Assembly: GCF_014356525.2 (NCBI RefSeq)
Contig: NC_052508.1
Coordinates: 38,199,113-38,263,112 of the forward strand
DNA from: Nilaparvata lugens
Taxonomy: Eukaryota; Arthropoda; Insecta; Hemiptera; Delphacidae
Direction: 5' to 3'
Length of the DNA stretch: 64,000 nucleotides
Position 1 is the first letter of the stretch. Every line of letters begins with the position of its first letter. The notes beneath the pieces are model-generated. The model was not told where the DNA came from. It saw only the letters and a list, made by a program, of their open reading frames with translations, and made no database searches. This document shows, piece by piece, positions 1 through 9,409 of the stretch. A program made the translations under genes and the position numbers.

Positions 1-96
1 TTATTTCCATAGTTCATCATCGGTGATAAAGGCTTCCATTGAGTTCATGCAATGATTATTTAGTGGAATTTATGCACATTACCAGATGCTCGGTGT

Positions 97-590
97 TCAC
101 TTGTCCAGTGTTTGATTATTGCCGCTATTTGCAGTCACATTGTCCTCTCTGCTTCCCGGTTGTTGACTTCCTGAGCCCTCGTCCACTGCTTCCAAGCTCG
201 GGAAGTCGAGGTCGTCTATTTTCTCCACCTTCATGACTTTGGATGCAGCCGTGACCCTGATTAGAATTGTGCCATCCTTCACCCATGCATATGCGATGCG
301 TCCCTCCCTCACCAGTCTTCTCGCGTGGCTGAGGAGAGTTTTGTTTTGCTGAGTGAGGTGCTCGTTCAGGTATACAGGTGTTTTATTCTTGAATGCTGCG
401 CTCACATGTTCTGCGTTCAGACCCCTCTTCAGCTTGGCGGCAGCTAGCCAATCAGCACGTGTAGTTCCTCGTATGAATTTCACTATTATCGCTTTTCTGA
501 GTCCAGGCAGTCGATGGGCAATACTTATTTCACTGGGACACCATGTTACATTCAACGCCTTGGCTAACTGTTCTAATATATCGTAGATGT
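97..590 (-). pseudogene. 3' part of a LINE ORF1 (FP-like C-terminal domain)
   Basis: An open minus-strand frame encodes about 164 residues resembling the C-terminal nucleic-acid-binding part of insect LINE ORF1 proteins related to the baculovirus FP family. It shares the motif EISIAHRL, followed by VYLNEHLT and YAWVKDG, with the ORF1 at 57283-58026 (EISIAHRL, VYVNEHLT, YAWVREG). The N-terminal half (PHD finger, coiled coil) is missing because the gypsy LTR begins at 591, inside the frame. The missing half does not reappear beyond the other LTR. The domain probably binds element RNA. Positions 1-96 show nothing further. The family match is good; the copy is clearly broken. Confidence 0.75.
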
Positions 591-725
591 TGATACCTCC
601 CTCGCGTTCGCTACCTTTCAGCCTGCCGCTCTGCTCTGCTCCCCACGCCACGAATCAACTAAATGAGTGGTTGACCCATCCACCACCAGGGTGCGCCTCA
701 GTCGCCGCCACCCGTTCCTGCGTTT

Positions 726-790
726 CTATTGGCCGAGCACCGCCGGCCAATAGCAGCGCAGGTGAACTCGGGGACTGTGAATAAAAGGGG
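726..790 (+). promoter_or_regulatory. LTR promoter: inverted CCAAT pair and TATA-like box
   Basis: CTATTGGCC (726-734) and GGCCAATAG (745-753) form a perfect 9-bp inverted repeat with a 10-nt spacer, placing two CCAAT boxes back to back. About 27 nt downstream lies GAATAAAAGG, a TATA-like sequence. The same arrangement is intact in the 3' LTR (7363-7390). CCAAT pairs of this kind are typically NF-Y sites; its role as the U3 promoter is inferred from position. Confidence 0.5.
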
Positions 791-850
791 GCTACTCAGC
801 TACCCTCGATAGCACTTGCTCACTAGCAGCCTTCCACTGAAGAGCCAGAA

Positions 851-921
851 GAGACCACCAGCCGAGACCACTACCAGAGACCACTACCAGCCGAGACCAC
901 TACCGAGACCAGGAGCAGAGC
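851..921 (+). repeat. Short tandem repeats in LTR (GAGACCACTACC)
   Basis: Four to five imperfect copies of a 14-18-bp unit built on GAGACCACTACC. The 3' LTR has the same block (about 7488-7550) with slightly different unit spacing, so copy structure has shifted since insertion. Confidence 0.8.
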
Positions 922-989
922 AGCGAGCAGGCCAATGAGGGAACCACGGCGAGACTAACCGCAACCTGAGGTGTCTTCCTTGTCTACTA

Positions 990-1445
990 CCCAGCCGATG
1001 CCGGAGGAACCGAGCCGGCCGCCGAATCCAGAAGAGGAGGGCCCTACGTCGGCTTCGCCAGGTGGAGGAGAGGCTGAGGCTGTACACCGCCGCGCCAGCT
1101 GCGCCCCAGCCTAACAACTGGCGCGCGGTTCTGGATGCGCGGGTTGGGTGCCGAACCGACATCGGAGTGTGTGCAGCGGAAGCCTACGACCCTGCCTGCC
1201 CGGGGTTTTACCGAAGGCCCCTTCTAAACGAGAAAGTGGTCGAGGAGGTCCTCCCGGCGGAGATTCGGCACGACCTCTGGCTAGTAGATCACCCGGTCAG
1301 CCCTCTCCGTAGCCCGGGTAAACCAGAGTGGAGACTGCAAACCATTGACTTGAGCCCCTGCCGGCCTGCTCTCGCACCAGATGGACCTGCCCGGGACCCT
1401 CGCGCGGCGTGGTATAGCGCCAGTCGACAACTACTAAACATCTAG
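990..1445 (+). pseudogene. LTR-borne ORF, 5' copy (frameshifted near start)
   Basis: Counterpart of the 154-residue ORF at 7638-8102. Here a 2-nt deletion near 990 shifts the frame close to the start, and a 15-nt in-frame deletion removes five residues. The remainder stays open to the same LLNI stop. Between the two copies I count about nine replacement and five silent differences, which looks neutral since insertion. Confidence 0.5.
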
Positions 1446-1449
1446 CCTG

Positions 1450-1545
1450 CCTGGTCCCTTTTAGGGCCACCAGCAACAATCTTGGTCCCTTTTCAGGGCC
1501 ACCAGCAACAAACTTGGCCCTTTTCAGGGCCACCAAAAGCCATTT
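1450..1545 (+). repeat. Three ~31-bp tandem units near LTR end
   Basis: Three imperfect units built on CTTGGTCCCTTTTCAGGGCC followed by ACCAGCAACAA. The core CCCTTTTCAGGG is a near palindrome. The same three units occur at about 8108-8197 in the 3' LTR. Confidence 0.85.
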
Positions 1546-1634
1546 TTTTTCAGACAGAGGTAACAAACCCCTCGCTCGACCCGACTGACTAGCCCAATTG
1601 ATGAACGAGCCACACCTTCCGCCATATCAATTAT

Positions 1635-1656
1635 TGGCGCCTGCCAACGTGGGGCC
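1635..1656 (+). other. Candidate primer-binding site
   Basis: TGGCGCC followed by CAACGTGGGGC lies 5 nt after the LTR end, where reverse transcription is primed by a tRNA 3' end. TGGCGCC...GTGGGGC resembles PBSs of many insect LTR elements, but a 4-nt interruption makes the tRNA assignment uncertain. The leader 1657-1899 is AT-rich and non-coding, with repeated CTAAATGTATGTCTT-type units. Confidence 0.6.
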
Positions 1657-1899
1657 ACTCACTGTATGGAGATACAGTAACCCGTTACCACTGTCAAAAC
1701 TTTTTTTTCAAACAAAATGTCAACCTAAATTTTCAACTAAATGTATGTCTTAAATTTTTCATCTAAATGTATGTCTTGAATTTTTCACACAAAAAATTCA
1801 AACTTATTTTCTTTCAACAAAATGTGTCTCTGAATCTTTCAATTTAGAATACCTGTCCAAGAACAGGCAATTTCCCAGTGGCGCCCATAACACCTGAAC

Positions 1900-2949
1900 A
1901 TGGTAGCGACTAGAACCGGAGCCGGAGACAGTGGAGATACAACCACCGAAGATTCGATGCAGTCAACCAGCCAGCACACCGAGTCTACATTCGCCGGCTG
2001 GCCTGCACAGACCACCGGTCAAACCGACAGCAGCACGACGCAGCCGCCCGCTTCCACCAGCGAAACCGGGGCAATGCAGCCACCCACCTTCACCAGCGAG
2101 CCCGCTCGACCAACCACCCTGCAACCCAGCGTGCTGACCGTCAACCTGCCTGCTCCACCGTCAACCTCTAGTCACGCCACTACCGCAACCAGCAACATGG
2201 CCAATTTACCGGCTCCAGCCGTCAGCTACACCAGCAACCTCAGCCAGCTGACCAGCATAGCGACCCTGCTACCGTTCTTCCGCGGCAAGCTCCATGAAGA
2301 CCCTATCACCTTCATGCAACAGTGCACCGAGCTGCTACAGGGTCACCACATTCCCAGCTATACCTGGGTCATGCTTCTAAAAGCGCAACTACAAGACGAC
2401 GCCACCGCCTGGTGGTGAGACTACGGAGAATTCGTCACCACCTGGGAACAGTTCCGTGACCGACTTCAGGCCCGTTTCTCGGGAGCCCATAAAATCGCAG
2501 CCGCTCACACAGAATTTTATGGCACCACCCACAAACTGAACCAGCCAGTGGAGCGATTCATCCGTCAGAAGCTCCAACTACAGCAGCGCTTAGGAACCAA
2601 CCTGGCTGAAGACGAGGTGATCGCCCTGCTCATTGGTCAGCTGAGTTCCGAGCTTTGCACCCTAGTTCGAGCTGCTCGTCCCACGAACTATGAAGAGCTG
2701 ATCATGATCGCCAACGACCTGGAAACCGACCTCAACAATCAACCATAATATAAGCCGCCTCAACCTACAGCACCCGCAGGGCCACCCCATCGAGAGCCGC
2801 CGCCGAGGTTCAACTACAACCAGCTTCCTCAGTGTCATTACTGCCCGGCCAAGCATTTTCATCGCGACTGCCCAGAACTTGTGAAGAAACGGCAGGGAAA
2901 CGGCGATACTGGAGAGACTCGGACTCCACCCCTCCAGCACGGAAAGTAG
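1900..2949 (+). pseudogene. gag: gypsy gag (capsid and zinc knuckle), two in-frame stops
   Basis: Frame starting at ATG 1900 after the leader. A Pro/Thr/Ser-rich N-terminus of about 110 residues is followed by a Retrotrans_gag-type capsid region (LPFFRGKLHEDP, then an Ala-Trp-Trp site). It ends in a nucleocapsid knuckle, C-x2-C-x3-H-x4-C, one residue shorter than the usual CCHC spacing. Gag would assemble the cytoplasmic particle and package RNA. TGA at 2416 replaces a codon after WW, and TAA lies at 2746; the frame terminates at TAG 2947. The last 50 nt overlap the pol frame, with a slippery heptamer inside. It cannot yield full-length Gag without readthrough. Confidence 0.85.
2895..2901 (+). 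promoter_or_regulatory. Candidate -1 ribosomal frameshift site G GGA AAC
   Basis: The heptamer sits exactly in phase (CAG GGA AAC) a few codons after the zinc knuckle, inside the gag/pol overlap. A -1 slip places ribosomes in the pol frame, which is open from there to 3776. GGACTCC (2921-2927) and GGAGTCC (2949-2955) could form a 7-bp stem, though the 19-nt spacer is longer than usual. Confidence 0.6.
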
Positions 2950-3058
2950 GAGTCCACTACACTATCGATGAGGTGCAAGACCCGCAGCGCCAGCCTTGCA
3001 GGTCACCACCCCAACTACAAGTGATAACCGTCACCGAACCGGCCAGCCAGTCATTCCT

Positions 3059-3430
3059 TGGTCACGCCACCGTGGATCCTGCCAGCGTCACCAAGCCTCC
3101 TTCCAACGTCTCCAAAGACCCCTCGCTCTTCTCGGCTGACGGAGACTCTCCACGGTACCTAGCAGCCGCACCTCCACGGGCTATCAAGAATGACCCAGTA
3201 CCAGTCGTCACCCGGGTCACCGTCTCACAACAGCAACCGCGTCCAGCACACCCTTGCGCGTCAACCACCCAGCCTTCACTCATGACCGTCTCACTCACAA
3301 CGGATCGATCGCCTACCCGTCACGCCACCGTAGACCCTGCTAGCGTCGCTAAGTCTCCTTCCAATGTCACCGAAGACCCCTTGCTCTTCCCGGCTGACAG
3401 AGACTCTCCACAGCACCCAGCAGCCGCGCC
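3059..3430 (+). repeat. Two ~115-bp direct repeats in the gag-pol linker
   Basis: The segment starting GTCACGCCACCGTGGATCC (3060) recurs at 3319 with about 80-85% identity, a period of roughly 259 bp. Both copies encode the HATVDPASV...PSNV...DSP pattern, so the protein linker expanded by duplication. Confidence 0.8.
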
Positions 3431-3585
3431 TCTACTGGCCCGTGAGAGGACAGCATTACCAGCCGACGATGAGCGCGTCATCAACCACCAGCCTGGGGAG
3501 GAACATGCAACTGTGACCCACACGCACCCGCCACCTACCAGGATCGCTTTCATGGACGGAGTCACCAACACTGCCCTCGCCGCAG

Positions 3586-3770
3586 TCGACGACCAGGTCA
3601 CCAACGCTGACCCAGCCGCATTCAGCCACCAGGTCACCAACACTGCCCCAGCCGCAGTCAGCCACCAGGTCACCAACACTGACCCAGCCGCCGTCCAGCC
3701 GCAGTCAGCCACCAGGTCACCAACACTGCCCTGGCCGCAGTCACCGACAAGGTCACCAACACTGCCGCCC
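3586..3770 (+). repeat. ~36-bp tandem repeats in the pol linker
   Basis: Four to five units built on CACCAGGTCACCAACACTG and CCCAGCCGCAGTCAG. Unit length divisible by three keeps the frame and encodes repeated HQVTNT(A/D)PAAV. The last units drift out of register just before the TAG at 3774. Confidence 0.8.
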
Positions 3771-6015
3771 CAGTAGGTCAACAACCACATCACCAGCCCT
3801 CCGCCCAGCCAAGCACCGAACCTAGCCTTGATCCAGATAGACGGACAGACTCTACCCCGGATCCCTGTCATCCTCGCGGGTAAACAACTACACGCTCTAC
3901 TCGATTCAGCCGCAACGCACAACTTCGTGAGAGCTGCCCACCTCGACCACGGTACACGGATCCAACCGCTGAAGCTACCTGTACTGCTGGCCAACCGTCC
4001 CACTAGCTGCGAAACGGCCATACAAGGACATCTGGAACTCCAGATCCAACAGCACATTCAAAATATTCCCTTCCTAGGTCTACCTGACCTACGCGAAGAC
4101 ATCATCTTGGGACGACCATGGTTTCGGGAGAATAAGGCAGTGCTTGACTTTGAGCAAGACAGGCTAATCTACGGCAAGACGCAGCGAGATACGATCTTCT
4201 GGATAGCGCAACCACCAGTCTCAGTAGAGATGGACACTCACCTGGTTGACAAGTTACTAGAAGACATGCCCAGCGACCAGCACCGACGGTTAACAGTACT
4301 ACTGCAACAACACGCAAAATTGTTCATGGAGCAGATGCCACCCTCCATCACCACGGCCGCCACCATGACAATTCAACTCAACAGCTCAGAAATACGCAGC
4401 CAGCGGCCTTACCGATACTCACGGGAGAAACTGCAAATTATCGAGTCCGAAGTTGCCGCCCTCAAGGAACGCAACCTGGTAGAAGCCAGTGATTCGCCTT
4501 ACAACTCTCCAATCGTCATTGTCCCCAAGAAGGACGGCACATCACGGTTCTGCATCGATTACCAATGGCTTAATTCCATCACCGTTCCAGCCACGGCACC
4601 GCAGATGACCCTACAGGACATCATTCGAAGCCTGGGAACTTCAAAAATATTCAGCTCACTCGACCTACGGATGGGATACTGGCAGGTACCACTCGCACCC
4701 CAGTCTCGACCTTACATGGCCTTCACCACTCCCTACGGCAAAAAGCTACAATTTAAGGTCATGCCTTTCGGCCTACGAAATGCACCCAGCTGCTTCCAAT
4801 CCATGATGAACAAGGTACTGAGTGGATACGTCAACAAGTTCTGCTACGCTTATCTCGACGACATCATTGTGTACTCGGATACCTGGGAAGAACACTTACT
4901 CCACTTAGCCAAAGTGTTTGAATGGTTAAATCTATACAATCTCTCTGTCTCAGCAGAAAAATGCCAGATCAGCCGCAAGCAACTTGAATACCTCAGTCAC
5001 ATAATCACCTCCGAGGGCAACCAAGCAAAACCGCAGGCTATCCTAGCTGTGACTTCTGCCCAACCACCCACCACCAGAAAGAAACTGCAAGAATTTCTCG
5101 GAGTAGTCGGCTGGCTACGAGAATTTTTACCCAACGCCGCTGACGTTTGTGCGCCTCTGTCTGAGCTACTTAGCACAAAGACGCGATGGAAATGGTCACC
5201 AACAGAAGAGACAGCTTTCCGCCGCCTACAAGCATTGACCGCCAACATCCAACCACTCTGTCGACCAGATTTCTCCAAGACCTTCATCCTACAGACAGAA
5301 GCCAGCAAGGTCGGTATAGGGGCTGTCCTATACCAAGAAATCAACAATGACCGTAAGGTGATTGCATACGCCAGTGCCAAGCTGAACCACATGGAACAAC
5401 AGTATCACAGTAACGAACAAGAGTGCCTTGCGGTTGTCTGGGCAATAAAGCGATATCGCCCTTACCTGGAAGGCAGGCTATTCATACTCCGTACCGACAA
5501 TAAGGTGATTACCTGGTTACAAACTGCAAAGGACAGCCGCGCCAAACTCACTCGATGGGCCCTGCTCCTACAAGAAATTGACTTCACCCTAGAACACTGC
5601 CCGGGTAAAGAGAATCAGTTCGCCGACGCACTGTCACGGCAACCCAACAACGAAAAAGTTGAGGAGACCAGTCAACAACTAGAACAAACCATGCCTCCCG
5701 ACATCCTGCCAGTCACCAGTGAACCCGCTACGCTAGCAAGCATCGCAACCAAAACTGAACTGTTAGAAGAGATTCGGAAAGCACAGGCCACAGACGACCA
5801 GATCAACGCGCAGGTGCAACGATGGATGGAGATCGAACCCCGACCGTTGGAGGATCAACCGGGAACTGATCAAGTATTCCTCACCAGTTACCGCCTACAC
5901 AACCGACTCTGGGAGAAGAAGACACACGACGGTTGGCGAATAGTCATACCGCCCAACTTTCGCACCCGGCTACTGTTCCGCTATCACGACGATGATCTGA
6001 TGGGACATCCAGGCT

Positions 6016-7026
6016 ATGCCGAATCCTACCAAAAACATCGCTACATACTACACTTGGCCCCGTATGAAGGCGCAGATAACCGCGTACGTACAAAATTGCC
6101 TGCTGTGTAGCTGCTCAAAAGCGTACAACCGGAATCACAAACCTAAGCAACGACCGCGACGGTCTACTAGACCATGGGAAACCGTATGTCTCGATCTGAT
6201 GGGCCCCTGCCCACTCTCCAAGCGAAGAAATCGATTCATATTGGTCATCACTGATTCTTTCTCCAGGTGGATAGAAGCCTACCCGCTGCCTCACGGCGAC
6301 GCCAACACGATTGGCCGCACGATGGATACGCACCTGTTTCCCGGATGGGGATACCCAAAAATCCTACTCTCCGACAATGGCACTCAGTTTACGGGGAAAC
6401 TATGGAACAAACTCTGCCTCAAATGGGGAGTCTTACACTACACCACGCCAATTTATCACTCCTGAGCCAACCCTACCGAGAGAAGGAACCAGGAACTCAA
6501 GAAGGGACTACGGATCCGCCTACAAGAACAACACCAAGAATGGGAGAACCAACTACCATCCGTAGTATTCACCCTGCGAAATCGACAGAACACAGCAACA
6601 AGATACAGCCCCAGTCAAATCCTGTTTGGCCAAACCCTTCCACGGCCAGGGGAATGGAGCCACTGGCCCGAAAATCAACTCGAACCGCACAAAGACCATA
6701 TTAACCAGCGTCTACACACGCTAACTGCAATCCAACGCGAAGCCGTGTTGAACCAAGAAAATTATCTCAATAGGAAGGGAGACCCGATAGCCGAGACACA
6801 GCCTCGTTACCAGATCGGCGACCAGGTGCTCACACGGAATCATCAACTCTCAAACAAGGCTCAGAAATTCCACGCGGGCCTAGCACCCAGATGGAAGGGA
6901 CCATATACGGTCGCCCACAACCAAGGAGCTGTCTACTGGATCACCCGTGACAACGAGACCATCAAGGTGTACGAGACTCAACTACGCCCGGCTCCAACCA
7001 CCGACCAGCAACATCTCTTGGAATAA
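6016..7026 (+). pseudogene. gypsy integrase, frameshifted with one in-frame stop
   Basis: The frame continues pol after a +1 shift near 6050. It contains the CxxC half of the zinc finger (CLLC), the catalytic core Asp residues (CLDLMGP; LLSDNGTQF) and, after a TGA at 6463, the ANPTERRN segment that holds the catalytic Glu. The C-terminal part has a GPY-type module (RWKGPYTV near 6890) and no chromodomain. The enzyme would insert the cDNA into the genome. Apart from the frameshift and the single stop (in the YHS-ANP stretch) the domain is well preserved, so degeneration is recent or partly due to sequence error. Confidence 0.88.
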
Positions 7027-7134
7027 CAACCCACCTGTTGGGGGAGACCCTTCTGGTCTTATTTCTGTAATTATTGACCACAACCCACCTGTTGGGGGAG
7101 ACCCTTCTGGTCTCACTTCTGTAAAATTATTGCC
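7027..7134 (+). repeat. Two 54-bp tandem repeats after pol
   Basis: CAACCCACCTGTTGGGGGAG and the following ACCCTTCTGGTCT recur at 54-bp spacing (7027 and 7081) directly after the pol stop. This is untranslated sequence before the polypurine tract. Confidence 0.9.
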
Positions 7135-7210
7135 CAATGGCACTTTTGTATATTTTGTAAACATTGTATCTTGTTTTTGCAATCTATAAATTCTTGCTGT
7201 GGCTACCTGA

Positions 7211-7227
7211 AACGGGGGGGGGGGAAT
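7211..7227 (+). other. Polypurine tract
   Basis: AAC, a run of eleven G (7214-7224), then AAT lies immediately before the 3' LTR start TGATA. This is the expected plus-strand priming site. Confidence 0.8.
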
Positions 7228-8284
7228 TGATACCTCCCTCGCGTTCGCTACCTTTCAGCCTGCCGCTCTGCTCTGCTCCCCACGCCACGCATCAACCAAA
7301 TGAGTGGTTGACCCACCCGCCACCAGGGTGCGCCTCAGTCGCCGCCACCCGTTCCTGCGTTTCTATTGGCCGAGCACCGCCGGCCAATAGCAGCGCAGGT
7401 GAACTCGGGGACTGTGAATAAAAGGGGGTTACTCAGCTACCCTCGATAGCACTTGCTCACTAGCAGCCTTCCACTGAAGAGCCAGAAGAGACCACCAGCC
7501 GAGACCACTACCAGCCGAGACCACTACCAGCCAAGACCACTACCTAGACCAGGAGCAGAGCAGCGAGCAGGCCAATGAGGGAACCACGGCGAGACTAACC
7601 GCAACCTGAGGTGTCTTCCTTGTCTACTACCCAGCCGATGCCTAGGAGGAACCGAGCCGGCCGCCGAATCCAGAAGAGGAGGGCCCTACGTCGGCTTCGC
7701 CAGGTGGAGGAGAGGCTGAGGCTTTACACCGCCGCGCCAGCTGCGCCCCAAGACTTAGCGCCCCAGCCTAACAACTGGCGCGCGGTTCTGGATGTGCGGG
7801 TTGGGTGCCAAACCGACATCGGAGTGTGTGCAGCTGAAGCCTACGACCCTGCCTGCCCGGGATTTGACCGAAGGCCCCTTCTAAACGAGGAAGTGGTCGA
7901 GGAGGTCCTCCCGGTGGAGATTCGGCACGACCTCTGGCTAGTAGATCACCCGGTCAGCCCTCTCCGTAGCCCGGGTAAACCAGAGTGGAGACTGCGAACC
8001 ATCGACTTGAGCCCCTGCCGGCCTGCTCTCGCACCAGACGGACCTGCCCGGGACCCTTGCGCGGCGTGGTATCGCGCCAGTCGACGACTACTAAACATCT
8101 AGCCTGCCTTGGTCCCTTTTAGGGCCACCAGCAACAATCTTGGTCCCTTTTCAGGGCTACCAGCAACAAACTTGGCCCTTTTCAGGGCCACCAAAAGCCA
8201 TTTTTTTCAGACAGTGGTAACAAACCCCTCGCTCGACCCGACTGACTAGCCCAATTGATGAACGAGCCACACCTTCCGCCATAT
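7228..8284 (+). repeat. 3' LTR of the gypsy element
   Basis: Matches the 5' LTR from TGATACCTCC to CCGCCATAT. The terminal CA is missing and the sequence passes straight into a GA microsatellite, so the end was lost or overwritten. It retains 15 nt and 2 nt that the 5' LTR lost, and it holds the intact form of the LTR ORF. Confidence 0.95.
7638..8102 (+). CDS. ORF carried entirely within the LTR, unknown function
   Basis: A 154-residue ORF from ATG 7638 to TAG 8102 lies wholly inside the 3' LTR; the frame is also open for nine codons upstream. The N-terminus is very basic (PRRNRAGRR, RRALRRLRQ), followed by a less basic part with VEERLRLYT, a WRAVLDVRVGC segment and a Pro-rich tail. I recognise no family. 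The basic start could bind nucleic acid or be a nuclear signal, but GC-rich LTR sequence can give chance ORFs. Replacement differences against the 5' LTR copy outnumber silent ones, so there is no sign of selection between these two copies. Real coding status is uncertain. Confidence 0.35.
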   Translation: MPRRNRAGRRIQKRRALRRLRQVEERLRLYTAAPAAPQDLAPQPNNWRAVLDVRVGCQTDIGVCAAEAYDPACPGFDRRPLLNEEVVEEVLPVEIRHDLWLVDHPVSPLRSPGKPEWRLRTIDLSPCRPALAPDGPARDPCAAWYRASRRLLNI

Positions 8285-8317
<33 letters not shown>

Positions 8318-8354
8318 AAGAGAGAGAGTGTGTGTGTGTGTGTAGAGAGAGACA
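8285..8354. repeat. GA/GT microsatellite abutting the truncated 3' LTR
   Basis: GA-rich run followed by (GT)8 and a further GAGAGAGAC. It replaces the LTR terminal CA and any target-site duplication. 8355-8525 is AT-rich sequence with no feature I can name. Confidence 0.9.
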
Positions 8355-9409
8355 GATAAAATAACAATAAGGAGGAAATAGAAGTGAAAATGGACAGAAT
8401 TAAATTCATATTCAACTCTTTTCATATTCATAGTTGATTTTCTGATTTCATATTTGGATTCATCTTTTCAAAGTTTAAATAAGAAAAAAGTTTTAAAAAT
8501 GTTCATGTTTAGACCTAAAATTTCAACCCCCAGTTTTTCGTACGTCGGTTAACGTTTAATCACGATTAAATGCTGTACTTTAATCGAGATTAGTGCCAAC
8601 CGATGCATTTTGGTTTCACAAAACAGAAATTTCAAGCGATAACGCCGATTAAACTAACTGGCATAAACAATTTTTAATTCTGATTAGTTGGCACCATTTC
8701 AACCGCGATTAGTTGAAACGAAGAAAATTTGTTTGCAGAAAGGTAAAAATCGAAAAATAACGCTGGTTAAACTAATCGACGTAAAAGATTTTTAACAGGC
8801 CATTCACGGGGAATTAAATCCAACTAACGCCGGTTAGGTACCTACTGATAGCTGTCTTCCAATTAGTTTTTGATAAAAAAACTAAAAAATTCAAAGTATG
8901 GGCTAAATACAGGGTGATTCTTAATTATGGTAAAATAATTTGAAACATGATAGTAGAGGTGAAAATAAGAAAAAAAGTTCTCATAAACATATATCCATAA
9001 ACGCTTCATTAGCAAACTATACAGAGTGAAAGATTTCGCCCGGAATTGAGTTCCTCTGGTGAAATACATCGATGCTGAATTGTTGGGTTCGCTGGGAACG
9101 AATCTGCAATCAGAATTTCTCTATCACAAAAAATAACGAAAACAACCCAGCTGTTGATCTTCCGGCAACCATTAACAGTCATCCTGCAATGCGGCCGAAA
9201 CACTTCCAAGCCAGACACCCATCTCAAATGACAACAACGCCAAGCTGTGAGAAACCATCCTGCACTGCGGCGCTAGGTTAAGTGTTCAAACCTTTCCATT
9301 TGTGAGCAAAAAATTATTATCTTATTAACCTAGTACGTTTTCACTATAATAGAAAGCTATATTAAAAACAGCCATAACTCCCTTGTTTTCGGGTATTTTC
9401 AAAACTAGA

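Larger units (their letters stand above)
591..1629 (+). repeat. 5' LTR of the gypsy element
   Basis: Starts TGATACCTCC and ends CCATATCA. It matches 7228-8284 along its length with scattered substitutions, a 2-nt deletion near 990 and a 15-nt deletion near 1110 between two GCGCCCCA repeats. It carries a CCAAT/TATA-like promoter, a short GAGACCACTACC repeat block, a GC-rich ORF-bearing section, and three ~31-bp tandem units near its end. Confidence 0.95.
2901..6110 (+). pseudogene. pol: gypsy pol: protease, reverse transcriptase, RNase H
   Basis: Pol frame entered by the presumed -1 shift. Residues before ~3776 are a Pro/Thr-rich linker with two internal repeats and a TAG stop at 3774. From 3828 the order is aspartic protease (LLDSAATHNFV), RT (FCIDYQWLN, MPFGLRNAPSCF, YAYLDDIIVYS near 4845-4875), RNase H (TEAS near 5298, HSNEQECLAVVWA, LRTDN, ADALSR), then the start of the integrase HHCC finger. 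RT and RNase H copy genomic RNA to DNA in the particle. The first RNase H catalytic position is Glu (TEAS) where Asp is usual. The frame runs out at 6110 after a shift near 6050. Confidence 0.9.
591..8284 (+). mobile_element. Ty3/gypsy LTR retrotransposon, degenerate
   Basis: Two direct LTRs of about 1.04-1.06 kb flank a 5.6-kb interior with gag, protease, RT, RNase H and integrase in the Ty3/gypsy order. The LTR begins TGATA and, at the 5' copy, ends TATCA, giving the expected inverted termini. A tRNA-primer-like site follows the 5' LTR and a polyguanine tract precedes the 3' LTR. The coding region has in-frame stops in gag (2416 TGA, 2746 TAA), in pol (3774 TAG) and in integrase (6463 TGA), plus a frameshift near 6050. 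No env frame is seen. No target-site duplication is visible: the left flank is LINE ORF1 and the right flank is a GA microsatellite. The element is dead as it stands. Confidence 0.95.

Noticed and set aside
884..1162. Minus-strand Arg/Ser/Leu ORF in the 5' LTR
   Set aside because: Antisense of tandem repeats and of the LTR ORF; not kept intact in the other LTR.
3320..4057. Long minus-strand ORF opposite the gypsy linker
   Set aside because: Shadow of the GC-rich repeated plus-strand linker.
8182..8431. Leu/Ser-rich minus ORFs
   Set aside because: Translation of GA/GT microsatellite and LTR end.
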